NCBI GenBank assembly: GCA_947561395.2
Contig: OX387183.1
Span: 55,163,915-55,227,914 of the forward strand
From: Buxus sempervirens
Lineage: Eukaryota > Streptophyta > Magnoliopsida > Buxales > Buxaceae
Length of the DNA: 64,000 bases
Direction: 5' to 3'
Every line of letters starts with the position of its first letter. The stretch's first letter is position 1. The notes under the pieces were generated by a model. The model searched no databases and was not told the origin of the DNA. It worked only from the letters and a program-made list of their open reading frames with translations. Both the position numbers and the translations under genes were made by a program. Of this stretch, positions 33,600 through 45,367 are shown piece after piece.

Positions 33600-36416
33600 T
33601 GAAACCAAATGTGAGGCGAATCCCCAGCCATGCATTGCAAATAAGCCTCCAAACACCTATTAACCGCCTCCGTTTGTCTGTCGGTTTGCGGGTGGTAAGA
33701 AGTAGACATTTGGAGCCCAACACCTTGTAACTTAAAAAGTTCCTGCTAGAAATTACTGAGAAAAACAGTGTCCCTGTCACTTGTGATGGTTTGAGGCATT
33801 CCATGAAGCCTATACACAACATCCAAGAAAGACCGTGCCACAATATATCCTGTATAAGGGTGTTTTAATCCAATAAAGTGACCATACTTGGTGAAGCGGT
33901 CAACTACCACAAGTATGGTGGCTCGCCCTTGTGACTTTGGTAAACCTTCAACAAAATCCATGGAGATGTTAGTGAACACTCCTTCAGGTATAGGCAAGGG
34001 TAGCAATAACCCGGGGGAAGCAATATTTTCATTCTTGTACTGTTGACAGACACTACAAGTTCTCACAAATTCCCTTACATCTCTCCACATACCCGGCCAA
34101 TAGAATACTGAAACAAGCTTTTTAACTGTGACATATGCTCCCGAATGACCACCCAAAGCAGAACTATGAAAAAACTCTATCAATTGCCTCCTAAGTGCTG
34201 TGTTTTTTCCTATCACCAGTTTCCTACGCCTTCTCAATTCATCCCTATCCCACATATATTGAACCAAGGCTGTGGGATCATGCTCTTTAGTGGTTATAAT
34301 CTACTGCAGGCCTTCATCTTTACTCAAAGTTGACTTAATTTGATTGATAATTCCTTCTGGAATTGCAGTCATAACCATGGCAAACATCTCCGGATTATGG
34401 ACCCTCGACAAGGCATCCGCTACCAAGTTTTCCTTTCCCTTCTTGTATTGAATCTCATAATCATATTGTTTCAATTTGGCCATCCATGTTTGCTGTGTAG
34501 GGGTTGTTAGGCGCTGTTCCAACAGATACTTCAGACTTTGATGATTTGTTTGAATCACAAAATGCCGATTCATTAAATAATGCTCCCATTTTTTTATTGC
34601 TAGTAGGATTGCGAGTATCTCCTTCTCATAAACAGATGAGGACTGATTTTTTGGAGATAAGGATTTGCTAATAAATGCAATTGGGTGTCCTCCTTGCATC
34701 AAAACCGCTCCAATTCCATCCCCACATGCATCTGTTTCAACCACAAACTCTTTGTTCGTATCTGGTAGCGCTGATCATGGCCCTCTTAAGAGTTTCAAAG
34801 GAACTCTGAGCACTGTCATTCCATTGAAAAGCATTCTTCTTAAGAAGATCAGTAAGAGGTCTCGCTATTTTGCCATAACCTTGGACAAATCTTCTATAGT
34901 ATCCAGTAAGGCCCAAGAATCCTCGGAGTTGCTTCACATTCTGCGGCACTGGCCATTCCTTCACTGCTGCAACCTTTTGAGGATCTATAAACACTCCCCT
35001 CCCATTAATAACATGTCCCAAATATTCAACCTTAAAGCACCCAAAGAAACACTTACTTTTTTAAGCATACAGTTTGTTTTCCCTCAGCACTTGTAGGACA
35101 ACTTGGACATGCTGCAGGTGATCATTGTGGCTCTTGCTATAAATCAGAATATCGTCAAAAAAAAACCAAGACGAACTTCCTTAAATAAGGTCTGAATATT
35201 GTATTCATCAGACTCTGAAAAGTGGAGGGGACATTAGTGAGGCCAAAAGGCATTACTAGGAATTCCAAGTGCCCGTCATGAGTCCTAAAAGCGGTCTTAT
35301 GCACATCAGGAGGATACATACGGATTTGCCAATAGCCCAAACGGAGATCAATATAATTTTAGAAAAAATGACTGCATCACCTAACTCATCAAGTAGTTCT
35401 TCTATTACGGGAATGGGAAATTTGTTCTTGATGGTCAATTGATTTAGTGCCCTATAGTCAATACACATCCTCCAAGAGTTGTCTTTTTTCTTCACCAACA
35501 CAACCGGGCTAGAGTAAGGACTATGACTGGGGCGAATGACTCCCGCATCAAGCATTTCTTTAGTCATCTTTTCTATAGCATCCTTTTGCACTGAAGTATA
35601 TCTATAAGGTTTGCTGCTGACAGGTTGGGATCCTTCCTTCAGCTCAATACAATGATCATGTGTTCTAGGTGGAGGTAGTGCCACTGTTTCTGCGAATACA
35701 TCTTGGAATTGTTGGAGCAATAGACCTATCTTCGGACCAACTTCGGTCTATTCTGTGTCACCCAGCTGTGTCTCAATATTTCCATTAATAGCCAACAACT
35801 CAGCTTGTATCAGTAACTGTATGGAAGCTAACTGATAGGGTTTTGCCAAAAGCTTACCCAATTGGTCTTCATTTATTACATTTAGCTCACCCAGTTTTTC
35901 TCCTTGTAAGACACATTCCTTACCATTTAATTGGAAAGCCATCTTCAAATGTCGGAAATTCCAAGTGATGTTTCCCAAAGTAGCCAACCACTGAGCTCCA
36001 AGGATTAAATCATAGCTGTCCAAAGGAAGGATATAGACATCGGCAGAGAATTCTTGACCTTGCATTCTCCAATTAAAACCTCTACAGATAGCAGAACACA
36101 CCAATTCTTGGCCATTAGCTACAACAACCCTCACTCCTTCAGTGGCTTTGAGATTGCAACCGAGTTTCTTAGACAATTGTTCACTTAGGAAGTTGTGGGT
36201 GCTACCAGAGTCCACCAAGTTATACAATCGTTTCTTCCCAAACATTCCATTTAACCTCATAGTTTGTGAACCATAGTTGCCAGTCATGGCATTTAAGGAC
36301 AACTAAATATCTCCAGCAACCTCGTCATCCACTTTATTAGTCCCTTCTTGTCCATCTCCATCATCACTAGTATCCTCATTCAATTGCAACATATACAATT
36401 GCCTTTTCTCGCATTA
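33600..36416 (-). pseudogene. LTR-less internal fragment of the same chromovirus family
   Basis: The reverse complement matches about 17354-20175 of the element at 15130-21183 with high identity, running from the gag zinc-knuckle end through protease, RT, RNase H and part of integrase. Both ends stop abruptly inside coding sequence and there are no LTRs. It keeps LVDSGSTHNFL in the protease, where the other copy has DYG. It shares with the other copy the in-frame TAA after KLYA, a frame break in a T run before DDILIYS (T9 here) and the TAG after SNF in integrase. Confidence 0.92.
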
Positions 36417-36645
36417 ATGTTCCTTAAATTACAAGATTTTGTCCCGTAAATTTATGCATTCAAAATCACTTATTAACTAGGTGATTTATAATCCTCTTTT
36501 TTGAGAGAGAAAAAATGTATCATGTTTAGAAAAGACGTATCTAAACATGCAAAGTGGTGTATCCAAAATGGTCTATGATTGATATATCTAACATGTATTG
36601 GTGCATTCAAAATTGTACGTCTTTAGCTGAACAATTTGAACTCAC

Positions 36646-36811
36646 ATCACTTGCTGGGTGCCCAACACTGCTGGGCATCCAGCAACCAATGGGAATCCAT
36701 AAAGACAGGGCCACATCACCGGCAATGTGGCTTGTGTCAGGGCTGCTGATGATGTGGCCCTGTCCCATTGGCTGCTAGATGCCCAGCACTGCTGGGCACC
36801 CAGCAGGTGAA
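36646..36811. mobile_element. Foldback MITE with GCTGGGTGCCCA ends
   Basis: The left arm GCTGGGTGCCCAACACTGCT pairs with the right arm AGCACTGCTGGGCACCCAGC, and the pairing continues through CAATGGG and ACAGGGCCACATCA. About 165 bp, nearly all in hairpin. Confidence 0.7.
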
Positions 36812-36920
36812 TCGCACCCAACAGGTGAATCAAATCTTGCCTATAAAGTGCATCTAACATATGAGTCAGTTGAGACGACATCGTCCGTGATGTAAGCTTG
36901 AGTTGCTTACTGAAGTTGAA

Positions 36921-37041
36921 GTGGGATGCTTTCACGTGGAGCATCCCATGGTTAATGATTTTCACTTTTTATAATTGCTTTATGTGGAGTCCACTTAAAA
37001 TTCATAAACCATGGGATGCTCCACGTGGAAGCATCCCATTC
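36921..37041. mobile_element. Foldback MITE with CACGTG-containing ends, copy 1
   Basis: GGGATGCTTTCACGTGGAGC and the inverted right arm with CCACGTGGAAGCATCCCA. Each arm is itself palindromic around CACGTG. Confidence 0.75.
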
Positions 37042-37349
37042 CAATTGCAATGAACAATTCAGAAAATAATTGTAGACGATTTCGTTCCGAGGCAAGACAT
37101 CTATATTTTTTTCTCATGGTGGCAGCTACAATACATCACATCACAACTTCTTCTAACTAACCACCACGTGCTAAGGAAATAAGAAGGTGAAACGAAGGAA
37201 TGGTGGCGTTACTCTTTTGACAAATAAAGTTTCTGCCATTACATGCGTTAGCTAAAAGGAAATTACAGTTACGCGTGACTACTTCTCATGTACTCCTGCG
37301 GAAGAGTTGAATCGTCAACCATGTTTCCCTAAATTGTTCTCTGACGTGG

Positions 37350-37472
37350 TCGTGAGATGCTATCACGTGGAACATCTCATGGCTACTGTTTTTTCATGTG
37401 GGGCCCACTTGATACATTTATAACAAGCAAAAAACAGTGATCGTGAAATGCTCCACATGGCAGCATCTCACA
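37350..37472. mobile_element. Foldback MITE with CACGTG-containing ends, copy 2 (diverged)
   Basis: Left arm GAGATGCTATCACGTGGAAC, right arm CTCCACATGGCAGCATCTC; the outer arms pair. The same family as copies 1 and 3, with one G-box mutated to CACATG. Confidence 0.65.
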
Positions 37473-37959
37473 GCCATTACAGGTGCCAATTCAAGCAAGC
37501 ATGGTAGAAGATTTCATTTTCCAGCGGAAGTACTCACGCTGCGATCAAATCGTTTGCAATTTAAGGTTACATTAGATCGGTTTGTGTATTTTCTTTTTAA
37601 TTTGTAAATGTTTTTGTGAGGACTAGTTAAGAAAACACTGCATCCAAATCTAACATAGGTAATTATTTGATAAGATATGAGTGTTTGGGTGGACAGTTTT
37701 CAATTAGATATAGGACTCTTTTAAGGATTTTTTTTAATCAAGTATAAAGGTTGGCAAAAATCTTGTAATATTTCTAAGAATTTGCTTAAATAATTAATAA
37801 TATAGATATATGTATAATAATCTCATCTCGTTAACTAGGCCACTTAAGGGCCAAACTCATCATCATTCAAATGGCAAAACCATAGCATGTAAAACCATGC
37901 ACAGACGGACAACAACCGTGGGTCGCAGATGGTTTAGGGAACATGACTTGTGAAGGGAT

Positions 37960-38170
37960 GAAATCGTTTGCCGCCTTTAATGTGCGGCAGACGGTGCAGC
38001 GTCCGTGGGATGCTGCCACGTGGAGCATCCCACGGATGCTGTGCATCACATTTTTCCAGGTGAAATGTATGGGGAAAATGTGAATGCATAGCATCTGTGG
38101 GATGCTCCACGTGGCAGCATCCCACGGACGCTGCACCATCTGCCGCATATTAAAGGCGGCAGACGATTTC
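37960..38170. mobile_element. Foldback MITE with CACGTG-containing ends, copy 3 (best preserved)
   Basis: Arms of about 85 bp run from GAAATCGTTTGCCGCC inward, including GGGATGCTGCCACGTGGAGC, and pair with the right arm ending GGCGGCAGACGATTTC. The loop is about 40 bp. Confidence 0.78.
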
Positions 38171-38544
38171 AATCCACTTGGGAACGCGTAAGGGGGTTTA
38201 AACTTTGACTTTGATCCACGTGAGGGGTCGTTTGACCCATGGAATAAGAACAAGAATAAACCGTTGGAAAATTCATTGCCTTGTCTAGATCCTTTGGTTC
38301 ATAGGTTTGTTCGTTTACATAGACGTGAACTATTTGGGTACATATATATGGAGGTGCAAGCTTGGCTAAATAGTGAGGAGAAACAAAATAAAATAAAATA
38401 AAATAATTTTTTTGCAAAAAAGAAAAAAAATAATAATAATAAAAATCAAAGAAGAATAAGAAGAAGAAAACGACGACTAATTCAAGTCGGAGTGTAGAAT
38501 GAGGATTAATTTACATTATTAAATCTAACTCAACCCATCAATTG

Positions 38545-38650
38545 TTGTGCTGCGAAGGTGCTTTCAGCTTAGGCAGTAAAGCCTCAGGGAGGTTATACCC
38601 TAGGCCTAGGATCAAATCCTACCTTCATCACCCTTTCTTAAGACCAAAAA
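38545..38650 (+). repeat. Possible tRNA-derived SINE remnant
   Basis: Contains AGCTTAGGCAGTAAAGCC and a B-box-like GGATCAAATCC (9 of 11 to the RNA polymerase III B box), followed downstream by A-rich sequence. Not a functional tRNA: no cloverleaf can be folded by eye. Confidence 0.25.
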
Positions 38651-39899
38651 AGAAATACAAAAAAAAATGAAAAAAATATATATTTTGCCTTTGGAATCAG
38701 TCCCTAGTCGTGGATAGCGTCAAATTCAATGGCCACGCAAAGGATCTCTTCTTCTATTATACGACAACCATAAGGAATCATTAAATAACAATTAATTCCA
38801 AATAATATATAAAGCAATTATTAATCCATTCAATCACCTGTAATAACCACATCCAAATCAACGTTCTTTCATTAATTTAATAACCCTTTGTATATCTCTA
38901 ATTCCATCTCTTAGTCGTATCCGCTGTGGTTAAGAAGAAATTAACTTCCGTATCTCAGTTAATGACTTCCCAGAAAGAATTCTTCTCTGGAAGCTTTATA
39001 ACTAGATATACCTTCAATTGTCGAGCCTATAATCAAAGAGTCAAACATCAGAATCAGATTACGTAAGGAAAGTAAGTATTTTAATGTTATTTCATAATCA
39101 TTTTGATCATTCCAATGCTACGTTGCGTTCACACGTACACATATAATCAAATATGGAAAATGTATAATTAGTAGTTTATGGGCTCGTTTAATAATGATCC
39201 AAAACATTGGAATCGCTCAGTCCAATTGATTGAACTTTTCCGGTTTGTCTGGTCTTCTAAGTGCCTGCTTCTTTGGAAGATACTGAGTTCCTATGAAAGG
39301 TAGAGAAAAGCTTCAACAAGTCGTAAGATTATTCTTTGAAAAAACAGAAAAAAAAAATCAAGTTATTGATGTAGCAATACATTATTATATACGGATTTGC
39401 TTATGAAAGGAGCGAGGAGAACGGTTCAATAAATTATGCGATATTATTCTTTGGAAAATAAAAGACAAAAAAAAAAGAAAAAGAAAAAGTCGTCCATGTA
39501 TTAATAATTTCACAGTAAAAATCGAAGCACAGAAAGACCAAAAGAACCTGAAAAAATAAAAGAAAAAGAAAAAAAAGTCACATGCATGTCAATTAATTAG
39601 TTAAGACTGTTAAAGAGTGCATTCGTTTATTTTTCCTTTTTCCTCTAGTTTACCAAAAAAAGAAAGTTTACTTTTCCTGTCATGCGTTTTTTTCACAAAA
39701 TCTAGAAGAATGCACACACTATGCGTGTAGCAAAAGAATTAGAAACAAAGAAGTGTCTTTTGAGCATAGAATGTTATGCGGGAAATTAGTTATGATACTA
39801 ATTCATGTGATAGTAATAAACCTTGATATTGGAGTAAATTGCAAAAAAAATAATGGATGTGGTTTTGGGTATAAAATGTCAGGTAGAAACAAGAGTTGT

Positions 39900-40860
39900 T
39901 TTTATATAATAGTATAAATGTTTACACCCTCCATAGACCAGCAAATAAAGAAAGGCCACGTAGCATCTATAAGGCCTAATTCAACCAAATAAGCCACGTC
40001 AGCATCCACATGGGCTAGACACTGAGCCGAAGCCACGTAAGCTCATAAGACAACCATGCTTAAGGAATAATGTCACCATCAACCCAGAATCGACGGACGA
40101 TGTGGATGGGCAACAACGGATGAGGAAATTATGGATTGATGAACGTGACAAAGAAGTTATCTCACATGGATAAGAAGAAACCGATGAATAACTGCCGGAA
40201 CAGAAGCAAAGTTCATGCAAACGTGGGCCGGTAGCAACTGTCAGAATCCGACTATAAAAGACACAGACTCGAAGAGCTCGAGTACAACCTCCACTCAACT
40301 GCAACCGGTTATTATGATTATAATTCGATTATTCGTGATCATTATCTAATCTCCTACACCCAAACTGTAGCAGGAAAGGATAATTTATGACTTCTCTCAC
40401 TGCTTCTTGTTGCAGTGACACTTTAGGCTACTAGTTACTCCAGTTGAAATAAAGACCCTGCCATCGGCAAGGAGGTTGCGACCGCCCCTGACTCCTAATC
40501 CTCTACTCTGATTACGGCTATAGGGTTATAATTAGCCAGTCCCAAAACCATCTTTAGTCAAGACCAGGTGATTGCTGAAACAATGGCTAAGTAGTATTCC
40601 TGGATGACCCTCCGAATTGACTTCGTTAGCAGCCACCCCCTATCTCTTTTCCTTATACTTCGATCACGGCTATAAGGTTAGGGGAGGCTGGTCCTGTCGA
40701 CCCAGTTGGTTTTCTTTTGTCTTATTTCCTTTTGCATTACTTGAAGATTTGTTGTAATCAACGGTTACATTTCAAACGACCGATACCTGAATAAAAATAC
40801 TTCTTTATCATTTACTACTGCTTTCAAACACAAACAAGAACCCAAATGAAAACTGAACCC
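39900..40860 (+). mobile_element. Possible solo-LTR-like sequence
   Basis: A TATA-like CTATAAAAG at about 40252 is followed by a leader-like region and then repeated segments (TACGGCTATAGGGTTATAA near 40515 and CACGGCTATAAGGTTAGGGG near 40665). No matching partner and no clear TG/CA ends with duplication are seen, so this is tentative. Confidence 0.2.
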
Positions 40861-42783
40861 CTTGTCTTCATTCTATCATCTAATCCATTTTATTATAGGT
40901 GACTGTGAGACATGGGAAAAAATCACCGGAGTGATCATCCCTCCGTCAACACACGGGCTCAACGCAAAAATTGGGAGAGTCGCCACCATTCATGATTTTG
41001 GGGTGAGAATGGACACCAAAGATTCAAAAGTAGGCAAAAATAACCAAAAGAAACATTCTAGGATAAAAATAACCCTACTTGCAGATCAAATCCAGAGATG
41101 GGTAAGGGGATTAGATTATGAACAGGGGAAGGTGTTAGGCACCCCCATTCATCCACACAAAGTGGTTGCCAAGTGTATGTTCATGCAAAAACAAAGTAAG
41201 AAAGCTTGCTAAAAATCATGAGAAACCTTGAAAAAGGTCAAATGTATGATATCTTCACATGAGAATCTAAATGGATTTTAGATCCTCTCTTATGTCAATA
41301 TCATTTCTGGAGTATTTCAAAAGATGGAAATCAAAGTAGAGGTTGCATAAAACCAAGTTAAATCAAATCCGGAAAATTCGGTAAAAAGTATGCCATTTGC
41401 CTTGAAATCATTCAAATCCAATTCTGAATTGAACCAAACCAAATCCATTTGAAAGATTAGGGTAAATAAGAGTCTCATGCAAAATTTCACTTCATTTCGA
41501 TGGAAAATCTAGGAGTTATGCTCCTTTGAAGTTGCTGCTGGGGATTTTTAAAAGTGGTAAGTGGGCAACTTTGGAAAATTGTCTAGAAAAATCCACTACA
41601 TCAAAGTCCACGAAATTTGGTTGTGATTGAATTTTGTATGGCCATATTTCTATAGAAACTAGCCTCATACAAAAATCCCTTCGGATGTGCCTTGGGTGGT
41701 CACCCGAACAGGCCCCGAAGATCACAGATTTACCCAGAAAAGTACAAATGAACAGTTCTGAGTAAATCGGCTACCAATAATTCAAATGGAATCCAAAAAT
41801 TATGAACCCAACTGGATTTGAAAATAGACTCATAAAGGAATACTCAGAAACAAAAATCACTCAAATCGGACTTAAAACGAACACATGGCGGTCCGTCGAA
41901 GTGACAAGTTCTGTATTTGAACCTGAACTGTCCACTTAACTTCGACAGAGAGGTGTCAAAAATCCGCTAGATGGAAATTCATGAAATTTGGTGGACATAA
42001 ACTAGACAGCCTCACATTTCCCATGGTTCTGGAATCGCCCAAAATTCATCCGGATGATGAAGTTATGGGCGTCCGAAGTAAGGGTACAGGTGCTGTCAAG
42101 CTAAGCCACTTTTGAAGAAAACCAAATCCGAAAATTGATAAAATGTGTGTGATTCGTGTGAGATGAATCCAAAACCTTTGAAAAACATTTAAAAACACTC
42201 CAGAATTTGATTGAGGCCATTTATTGGAGATTTATCACAATGAATGTAATAAATCCCCAAATGTGAGCCTATTCACCAAAAAAGTGTAACATGTGTGTGA
42301 AAGTGAAAAACCAAGCAAGATCAATACAACATGCATATAGATTCAACAAAATAGGTTCTAGCATAGCCTAGGGTTCCATTCCATTATCGTTTCCCTCTGT
42401 TCTCTTTAAGATAATCAAGGGTACTTTGAATATGGAACGGTTTACAATCAATCAAAAAGGCCTTATGCTACATGGGTTCTAGCACTAGGGTCAATCCCCA
42501 GTCTCGTTTCTCCTAGATCCGCCTTCACGTTTTACGGCTAGGGGAGTCTTGAGATACTTTGAGCCGGGGAAGGATTTCCACACATACAAACAAGGCTTTA
42601 CACTACAGAAAGGTAGAAGAAGAGATCTAGATCTAGGAATGTAAAGACAGAAAATAAAAAGAAAAGTTGAGGCTTACCTGAATTCTGGAGGCGATCCCAC
42701 AGCGGTTTTCTTCTTCTCTTGGAGTTCTTCTTTGCGAGAATTCAAAACAAGAGTTGTGTGCCATTTGCTCAAGGAGGAGGCTC

Positions 42784-42793
42784 CTATTTATAG
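42784..42793 (-). promoter_or_regulatory. LTR TATA box (left LTR)
   Basis: CTATAAATAG on the minus strand, in the 3' half of the LTR (sense). The same box is at 63974-63983 in the right LTR, where it would drive the element. Confidence 0.7.
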
Positions 42794-42944
42794 GCAAAGG
42801 CCAAGGTCATTGGTAGACACAAATTAATGTCTAGAACCCCTCCAACCTAAACCCTAAGGTTATTTCCGCGATTTCCCCTCATTTAATGAGGGACATGATG
42901 GTAAAAGTGAAAAGCTCTCGGAAAACCCTAATTTTGAGCAAACT

Positions 42945-43095
42945 TAAGGTATCCGGTATATCAGACCGGATAAAAAAGGGCCTTAAGGTATCCGGTACCT
43001 GGTACCGGATACGCTAAGGCTCACATGTATCCGGTATGAGTATCCGGATACATGAAGGAGTACTTGTATCCGGATTGAGTATCCGGATACAGGTA
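42945..43095. repeat. Palindrome cluster in the LTR U3 (four GTATCCGG units)
   Basis: Four units of about 25-27 bp (for example GTATCCGGTACCTGGTACC; GTATCCGGTATGAGTATCC), spaced about 35-40 bp, each pairing GTATCCGG with CCGGATAC. They lie 160-310 bp upstream (sense) of the LTR TATA box. Confidence 0.85.
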
Positions 43096-43181
43096 AAAGT
43101 TTATTTTCTTCAAATTCTGTGCTGGCTTTCCAGGAGATAATGATTTTTTATGATTGTTTGTGCAATTTGGGGTGTCTACAA

Positions 43182-43193
43182 CTGCCCCTCTTT
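43182..43193 (-). other. Polypurine tract of the Ogre-type element
   Basis: On the minus strand AAAGAGGGGCAG lies immediately before the LTR start TGTAGACACC. Confidence 0.8.
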
Positions 43194-43739
43194 GCAGGAG
43201 CTGCGCAGCAGTGAGCTGCAAAGAGTAGACAAGCCCAAATTGCATTCCCTTGAGCATGATTTGCTCGGTTCAATTCAATTTCTGTAGAAAACCATTTTTG
43301 AGTGGAGATTTGCCAAAAAGCCCTCACTTTAAGGGGGGCATCTCTCCAAGAGTTCTTAAATTCCACTGAGCCCTTTGTGGCTGTGAAGTGGATTTTAAGC
43401 CCAAAAATAGGATTTTTTGAAAAACTGATTTTTTATCAAACCAAGTTGAAAATTGAGTGGATATCATCCTTTTGACCAGGCACATTTCCCAAAGTTGTCC
43501 CAAATTCCACAGAGCTCTCGTGGCTGTGAGGTGGATTTCGAGACAAGAATAGGATTTTTGAGAAAATAGTAAGAATTGTAGCACAAGTTTGCTTTTTCTT
43601 TTCTTCTTTTTTTTTCTTTTCTCTTTTTTTTTATTTTTTTTTCTTCTTTTTATTTTCTTCTTTTTCTCTATTTTTCCTTGTTTTTTCTCTATTTTTTCTG
43701 TTTTTTCCTGTTTTTTCTATTTTTTTTCTTTTTTCTTTG

Positions 43740-43800
43740 GTATCCGGTAGGTATATCCGGATAATCCAGGGCCTGCGGGTATCCGGCCTGAGTATCCGGA
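43740..43800. repeat. Palindrome cluster upstream of the PMD gene (two units)
   Basis: GTATCCGGTAGGTATATCCG and GTATCCGGCCTGAGTATCC units, ending about 10 bp before the TATA-like box. Confidence 0.8.
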
Positions 43801-45367
43801 TCCCCCAAGTTTTATAAGTCGCGCGCGACCGCGACTTTTCCTCTTCTTTTCTTCTTGCTCCGATTACTCAGACCGGCTATCCTCTTCTTCTTCTTCACCC
43901 GACGGCTCTTCCTTATTTTCCGGCGATCTCCGACGATTCCCTGAACTCCGGTGGCTCCTGTTGACGCCGGCGACCTAACCTGGTTGCACGACCAAGCCCT
44001 AGCTCGCCGTTTTCTTTGCTTGACGAGTTCACCCCAAACTCCGGCGATTCTCTGGCGAGGATCGAATACATCTTGCTCATCTCCTGTGGTGGCCGAGCCC
44101 TAGCTTCCTGGTGATTGATTTTCGACTGTTCCAACCGAGTTCCAGTCAATTCATTCGACTTCTTTATCTGCAGACAGGTAATTTTTCTTCTTTAATCAAA
44201 CAGTAACTATGGCATGGTAGCTTCCCACGAAAAATTTACTGTTTATCTTGATTGCCGAATTCCACATGATCTTTTTCTTTGACTGTTGGTGGAATTTAGT
44301 TCACTGGTAAACCCTTGCTCATCACCCCACTAATCTTACCGAAAATTTGAATGGCAAATTGGTTCCCATTCATTGCCGATTTCGAGCCAGGATTGTAACA
44401 TGCCATGTTTTAATTTCTGCTTTGATTAGAATTGCTGCCGATGATGGATTCTGACTGAATCTGTTTTGATTTCCAACTTGATTATGCCAATTCTGAATTT
44501 CTGAATTTTTGCCCAGTTTTGAGCTTGAGTTTTTGAATTGATGTTTTAGCAAATCAAATCTCTCAATTGCCTTGGTTGATTCTTGAGTTTGTTGCCCATG
44601 ACTAAAACCCCAGTGGACTGATATCATGCTGTTGCTTGCCCTCCACATTGTTCTTGTCGGTTTTTTGGAACTGTCTGTCAGTGGAATCCAAATTGCCTGG
44701 TCTTTTGAGTGATAGGCTGCTTAATGTCATGCTTTAATTTGGATTTCTATTCCATGTTGCAATTGACCCATGCTGCATTTTTGATTGTAATACCATGCTT
44801 GTGATTGGGTGCTGCAATTGTGCTATAATTCTTGATGACCATGATTTGTGTCTTCGATGATATCCATATCCAATCACTTTGACTATTAGTGGGTATTCAC
44901 TTGCTGCTTGTATGTACGAATTTTTTTCTTTTCCTCGCAACCCTGGCATGATCACTTTGATGCTTTTGTTAGAATTCTGAATTGTATTGCCTTCTTTCCC
45001 AATTTGATTGTCACTTCTTAGCTTGAATTTGGATCACTTGTGGGACTCAGGCTTCTCCACTTGGAACTTTTCCCCATAAGGTAGTGCTTCTGCAGTTCTT
45101 GCTAGGATCTTGCCCTGCGCATTTTTCCTGATTACACCTGGTAATTAAGAAAATATTAATCTTCTCCGAAACTTTAGGACCATATTTGGAAATGCCTTAG
45201 AAACAAAATTTTTGATAAACAACTTAGCATAAAATTGTTGATTAGGCAGAAATACCAAATGCTTTCTAAAACAGATAAAATACCCACAATTCATGATAAT
45301 TTGGAAAAATTATGTAAGACTGGGAGCAAAGCCAACTTTGAAATTCATAAAACACTTCCCTGTGTAG

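Larger units (their letters stand above)
38171..40903. other. Intergenic DNA, A-rich, no supported gene
   Basis: Many A-rich runs and no coding frame with a recognisable product. A SINE-like stretch (38545-38650) and an LTR-like stretch (39900-40860) are listed separately. Confidence 0.4.
40904..43180 (-). repeat. 3' LTR (element sense) of the Ogre-type element
   Basis: 2277 bp. In the minus sense it starts TGTAGACACCCC and ends GTCTCACA. The 5 bp outside its left edge are GTGAC; the partner duplication lies outside the window. It contains the palindrome cluster (42951-43093) and the TATA box. Confidence 0.9.
43181..45367 (+). promoter_or_regulatory. Promoter, 5'-UTR exon and leader intron of the PMD gene
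   Basis: A long T/CT-rich tract (43590-43740) is followed by two GTATCCGG palindrome units (43740-43800), a TATA-like TTTATAAG at 43811-43818, a GC-rich leader (about 43850-44177) with the look of a transcribed 5'-UTR exon, a donor CAGACAGGTAATT at 44177/44178, a 1.2-kb intron, and an acceptor TGTGTAG directly before the ATG at 45368. Confidence 0.55.

Noticed and set aside
38545..38650. A functional tRNA gene
   Set aside because: Only B-box-like similarity; no acceptor stem or anticodon arm.
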